From positions 682,001 to 746,000 of the forward strand of contig NZ_JALJZX010000001.1 of NCBI RefSeq assembly GCF_024171485.1: a DNA stretch of 64,000 nucleotides, in the 5' to 3' direction. Source of the DNA: Chryseobacterium sp. HSC-36S06. Its GTDB lineage: Bacteria > Bacteroidota > Bacteroidia > Flavobacteriales > Weeksellaceae. Made by a program: the position numbers and the translations under genes. Positions 61,795-64,000 of the stretch are shown here, piece by piece (position 1 is the first letter of the stretch; every line of letters begins with the position of its first letter). The notes below the pieces were generated by a model. That model did not search any database. It had not been told where the DNA came from and was given only the letters and a program-made list of their open reading frames with translations.

Positions 61795-64000
61795 ATGTCA
61801 AGCAAAACAAACCGCGACGAGAAGAACTTTAACCAGGCCGCACTCGATTATCATAAAACAGAACCGAAAGGAAAGATTGAGGTAATTCCTTCAAAACCGC
61901 ACTCATCGCAGCGCGATCTTTCTTTAGCTTATTCACCAGGTGTGGCAATTCCGTGTCTGGAGATTGAAAAAGATCCCAAAACAGTTTACGATTATACAGG
62001 GAAAGGAAATTTGGTAGCCGTAATCTCCAACGGAACCGCTGTTTTAGGATTGGGAGATATTGGTGCAGAAGCGTCGAAACCGGTAATGGAAGGAAAAGGT
62101 CTGTTGTTTAAAATCTTCGCAGATATCAATGTTTTCGATATTGAAATCGATGAAAAAGACCCCGATAAATTCATCGAGATTGTAAAAGGAATTGCTCCGA
62201 CTTTTGGGGGGATCAACCTTGAAGACATCAAAGCTCCCGAAGCTTTTTATATCGAGCAGCGTTTGAAGGAAGAACTCAATATTCCCCTGATGCACGATGA
62301 CCAGCACGGAACAGCAATAATTTCTGCAGCAGCGTTAATTAATTCACTCGAAATTGCCGGAAAGAAAATTGATGAAGTAAAAATGGTGGTGAACGGCGCC
62401 GGAGCTGCGGCCATTGCCTGCACTAAACTTTACGTGGAATTGGGTCTGAAGAAAGAAAATATCCTGATGTGTGATTCCAAAGGAATCATTAATCATAAAA
62501 GAGAAAATCTTACCCCAGAAAAGATAGATTTTGTCGCACAAACTGATCTGGAAACGCTTTCGGATGCACTGAAAGGCGCTGATGTTTTTGTCGGTCTCTC
62601 AAAAGGAAACGTCATGACACCGGAAATGCTTCTTTCAATGGCAGACAATCCTATCGTTTTTGGTTTGGCCAACCCGAATCCCGAAATAGAGTATGACCTG
62701 GCAATGGAAACCAGAAAAGATACCATCATGGCAACCGGCCGAAGCGATTATCCTAATCAGGTAAACAATGTACTCGGCTTCCCTTACATTTTCCGTGGCG
62801 CGCTCGATGTGCAGGCGACCGGCATTAATGAAGCCATGAAACTTGCTGCAGTTCACGCAATTGCGAATTTGGCCAAAGAACCGGTTCCGGAAGCGGTGAT
62901 TTTAGCCTATAATTTAAAGAATTTAAGTTTCGGAAGAGAATATTTCATTCCTAAACCTTTCGATAACAGATTGATTACTAAAGTTTCCATGGCCGTAGCT
63001 AAGGCTGCTATGGAAAGCGGAATCGCCGGAAAACCGATTGAAAACTTTGAGGATTACGAAAACGGTCTTCTCGACAGAATGGGCCGTGACGAAAAACTCA
63101 TCCGTATGATGCAGAACCGCGCGAGATCGAACCCGAAAAGAGTTACCCTCGGAAACGCCGAAGAATACAACGTGCTGAAAGCTGCACAGATTCTTTATGA
63201 AGAAGGAATTGCACAACCGATACTTTTAGGTGAGAAAAAATACATCAAAGAGCAGATGAAGAAATTCGGGATCGAAATCGAAGTCCCGATTGTTGATCCT
63301 GCAGATGATGACCAGGAAGAAAACCGAAAAATTTATAGAGAAGACCTTTGGAAACTCCGCCAACGCAAAGGCATGAACGAATATAAAGCCAAAAGATTTG
63401 TGCGACAGCGCGATTATTTTGGTCCCTTGATGTTGAGAAATGGTGATACAGATGCGTTAATTGTTGGTTTTTCCAAAAATTATTCTTCGACTTTAAGACC
63501 TGTGCTGGAGATCATTGAGAAAGAAAAAGGAGTAGACAAAGTTTCATCGATGATGATGATTTTGACGGAGAAAAAACCGATTTTCTTCGCTGATACTTCA
63601 GTCGTGCAAAACCCGACAGCTCAGGATTTGGTAAGTATTGCAAGAATGTCTGAAATTGTGGTGAAATCTTTTGCGATCGAACCGCGAATTGCCATGCTTT
63701 CTTTTGAGAATTTCGCGGGGATTTCCGAGACTTCTAAAAAAGTTGCGGAGGCAGTGAGTATTCTTCATGAGAAATATCCGAAAATGATCGTTGATGGGGA
63801 AATACAACCTGATTTTGCGATGGATGCGGATCATCTTTCCGATTATCCGTTCTCTAAACTGGGAACCACACCGGCAAACGTATTTGTTTTCCCGAATCTT
63901 GAAAGTGCGAATCTTTCCTACAAAATTATCCGCGGAATGAAAGTGGCGCAGGTTGTGGGGCCAATCTTAATGGGTCTTAAGCAGCCGGTTCACGTGCTTC
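61795..64000 (+). CDS. maeB: NADP-dependent malic enzyme with phosphotransacetylase-like domain, 3'-truncated
   Basis: Malic enzyme oxidatively decarboxylates malate to pyruvate and yields NADPH. The 735 visible residues start [20 protein letters not shown]. They include [15 protein letters not shown], the metal and catalytic region [37 protein letters not shown], and the NADP-binding [12 protein letters not shown]. From about residue 430 the phosphotransacetylase-like regulatory domain typical of MaeB begins. The frame stays open to the window end. The family is near 760 residues, so roughly 25 are missing. The 92-base gap before it shows no clear promoter box. Confidence 0.95.
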   Translation, partial: MSSKTNRDEKNFNQAALDYHKTEPKGKIEVIPSKPHSSQRDLSLAYSPGVAIPCLEIEKDPKTVYDYTGKGNLVAVISNGTAVLGLGDIGAEASKPVMEGKGLLFKIFADINVFDIEIDEKDPDKFIEIVKGIAPTFGGINLEDIKAPEAFYIEQRLKEELNIPLMHDDQHGTAIISAAALINSLEIAGKKIDEVKMVVNGAGAAAIACTKLYVELGLKKENILMCDSKGIINHKRENLTPEKIDFVAQTDLETLSDALKGADVFVGLSKGNVMTPEMLLSMADNPIVFGLANPNPEIEYDLAMETRKDTIMATGRSDYPNQVNNVLGFPYIFRGALDVQATGINEAMKLAAVHAIANLAKEPVPEAVILAYNLKNLSFGREYFIPKPFDNRLITKVSMAVAKAAMESGIAGKPIENFEDYENGLLDRMGRDEKLIRMMQNRARSNPKRVTLGNAEEYNVLKAAQILYEEGIAQPILLGEKKYIKEQMKKFGIEIEVPIVDPADDDQEENRKIYREDLWKLRQRKGMNEYKAKRFVRQRDYFGPLMLRNGDTDALIVGFSKNYSSTLRPVLEIIEKEKGVDKVSSMMMILTEKKPIFFADTSVVQNPTAQDLVSIARMSEIVVKSFAIEPRIAMLSFENFAGISETSKKVAEAVSILHEKYPKMIVDGEIQPDFAMDADHLSDYPFSKLGTTPANVFVFPNLESANLSYKIIRGMKVAQVVGPILMGLKQPVHVL

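Overview
The window is a stretch of chromosome from a member of the Bacteroidota, most likely the Chryseobacterium group (Flavobacteriia, Weeksellaceae). This rests on features I can read. The -7 promoter boxes are of the TAnnTTTG type. There is a Type IX secretion C-terminal tail and a Bacteroidota-like RNase P RNA. Families typical of this group are present (IPExxxVDY, DUF6702, DUF4846, DUF1573, class II HMG-CoA reductase, short arginine decarboxylase). Start codons lack strong Shine-Dalgarno sequences. Coding is dense and mostly housekeeping. I see no prophage, no CRISPR array, no tRNA or rRNA, and no full insertion sequence.

Layout. 1-8.9 kb: 3' end of rnhB, then yidC, pyrG, a YceI protein, radA, a REP-associated transposase bracketed by two palindromes, acpH, and a divergent DUF6702/HupE pair. 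8.9-14.4 kb: secreted M1 peptidase, then groES and groEL separated by a four-helix-bundle gene, then a 560-bp repeat-filled spacer with a REP-like palindrome, a truncated dispersed repeat and an exact 21-bp tandem array. 14.4-18.6 kb: pyk, IPExxxVDY, rnc, fabF and acpP on the minus strand (glycolysis, RNA processing, fatty-acid synthesis). 18.9-24.1 kb: a Type IX-secreted GEVED protein and a minus-strand operon paaE-small protein-paaA-hutG that lacks paaBCD. 24.4-32.6 kb: clpB, an M43 lipoprotein metalloprotease, a secreted EEP-type hydrolase, an ABC-F ATPase and a frameshifted DUF4846 lipoprotein gene.

32.7-39 kb: a plus-strand operon led by HMG-CoA reductase with small membrane or unknown proteins and a DMT exporter, then sucC, a YefM-YoeB toxin-antitoxin pair and a MscS channel. 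39-45 kb: rnpB, polyphosphate kinase 2, DUF1573, valS, DUF4241 and a ribokinase-like kinase. 45-55 kb: hydrolase, cmoA with an overlapping membrane methyltransferase, cobalamin adenosyltransferase, thiamine diphosphokinase, the arginine-to-putrescine pair speA and speB (separated by two opposite-strand genes), a CocE hydrolase and an AlkB dioxygenase. 55-64 kb: two BON proteins, two amino-acid or dicarboxylate carriers, Mrp and NifU Fe-S factors, a GlcNAc-kinase-like protein, and malic enzyme cut by the window end.

The least ordinary content lies between genes. It comprises the RAYT/REP unit, the 21-bp array (two helical turns per unit), a family of terminator-proximal ~75-80 bp palindromic repeats in three copies, and several microrepeat patches. 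No search could be run, so all names come from recognised motifs and family resemblance.
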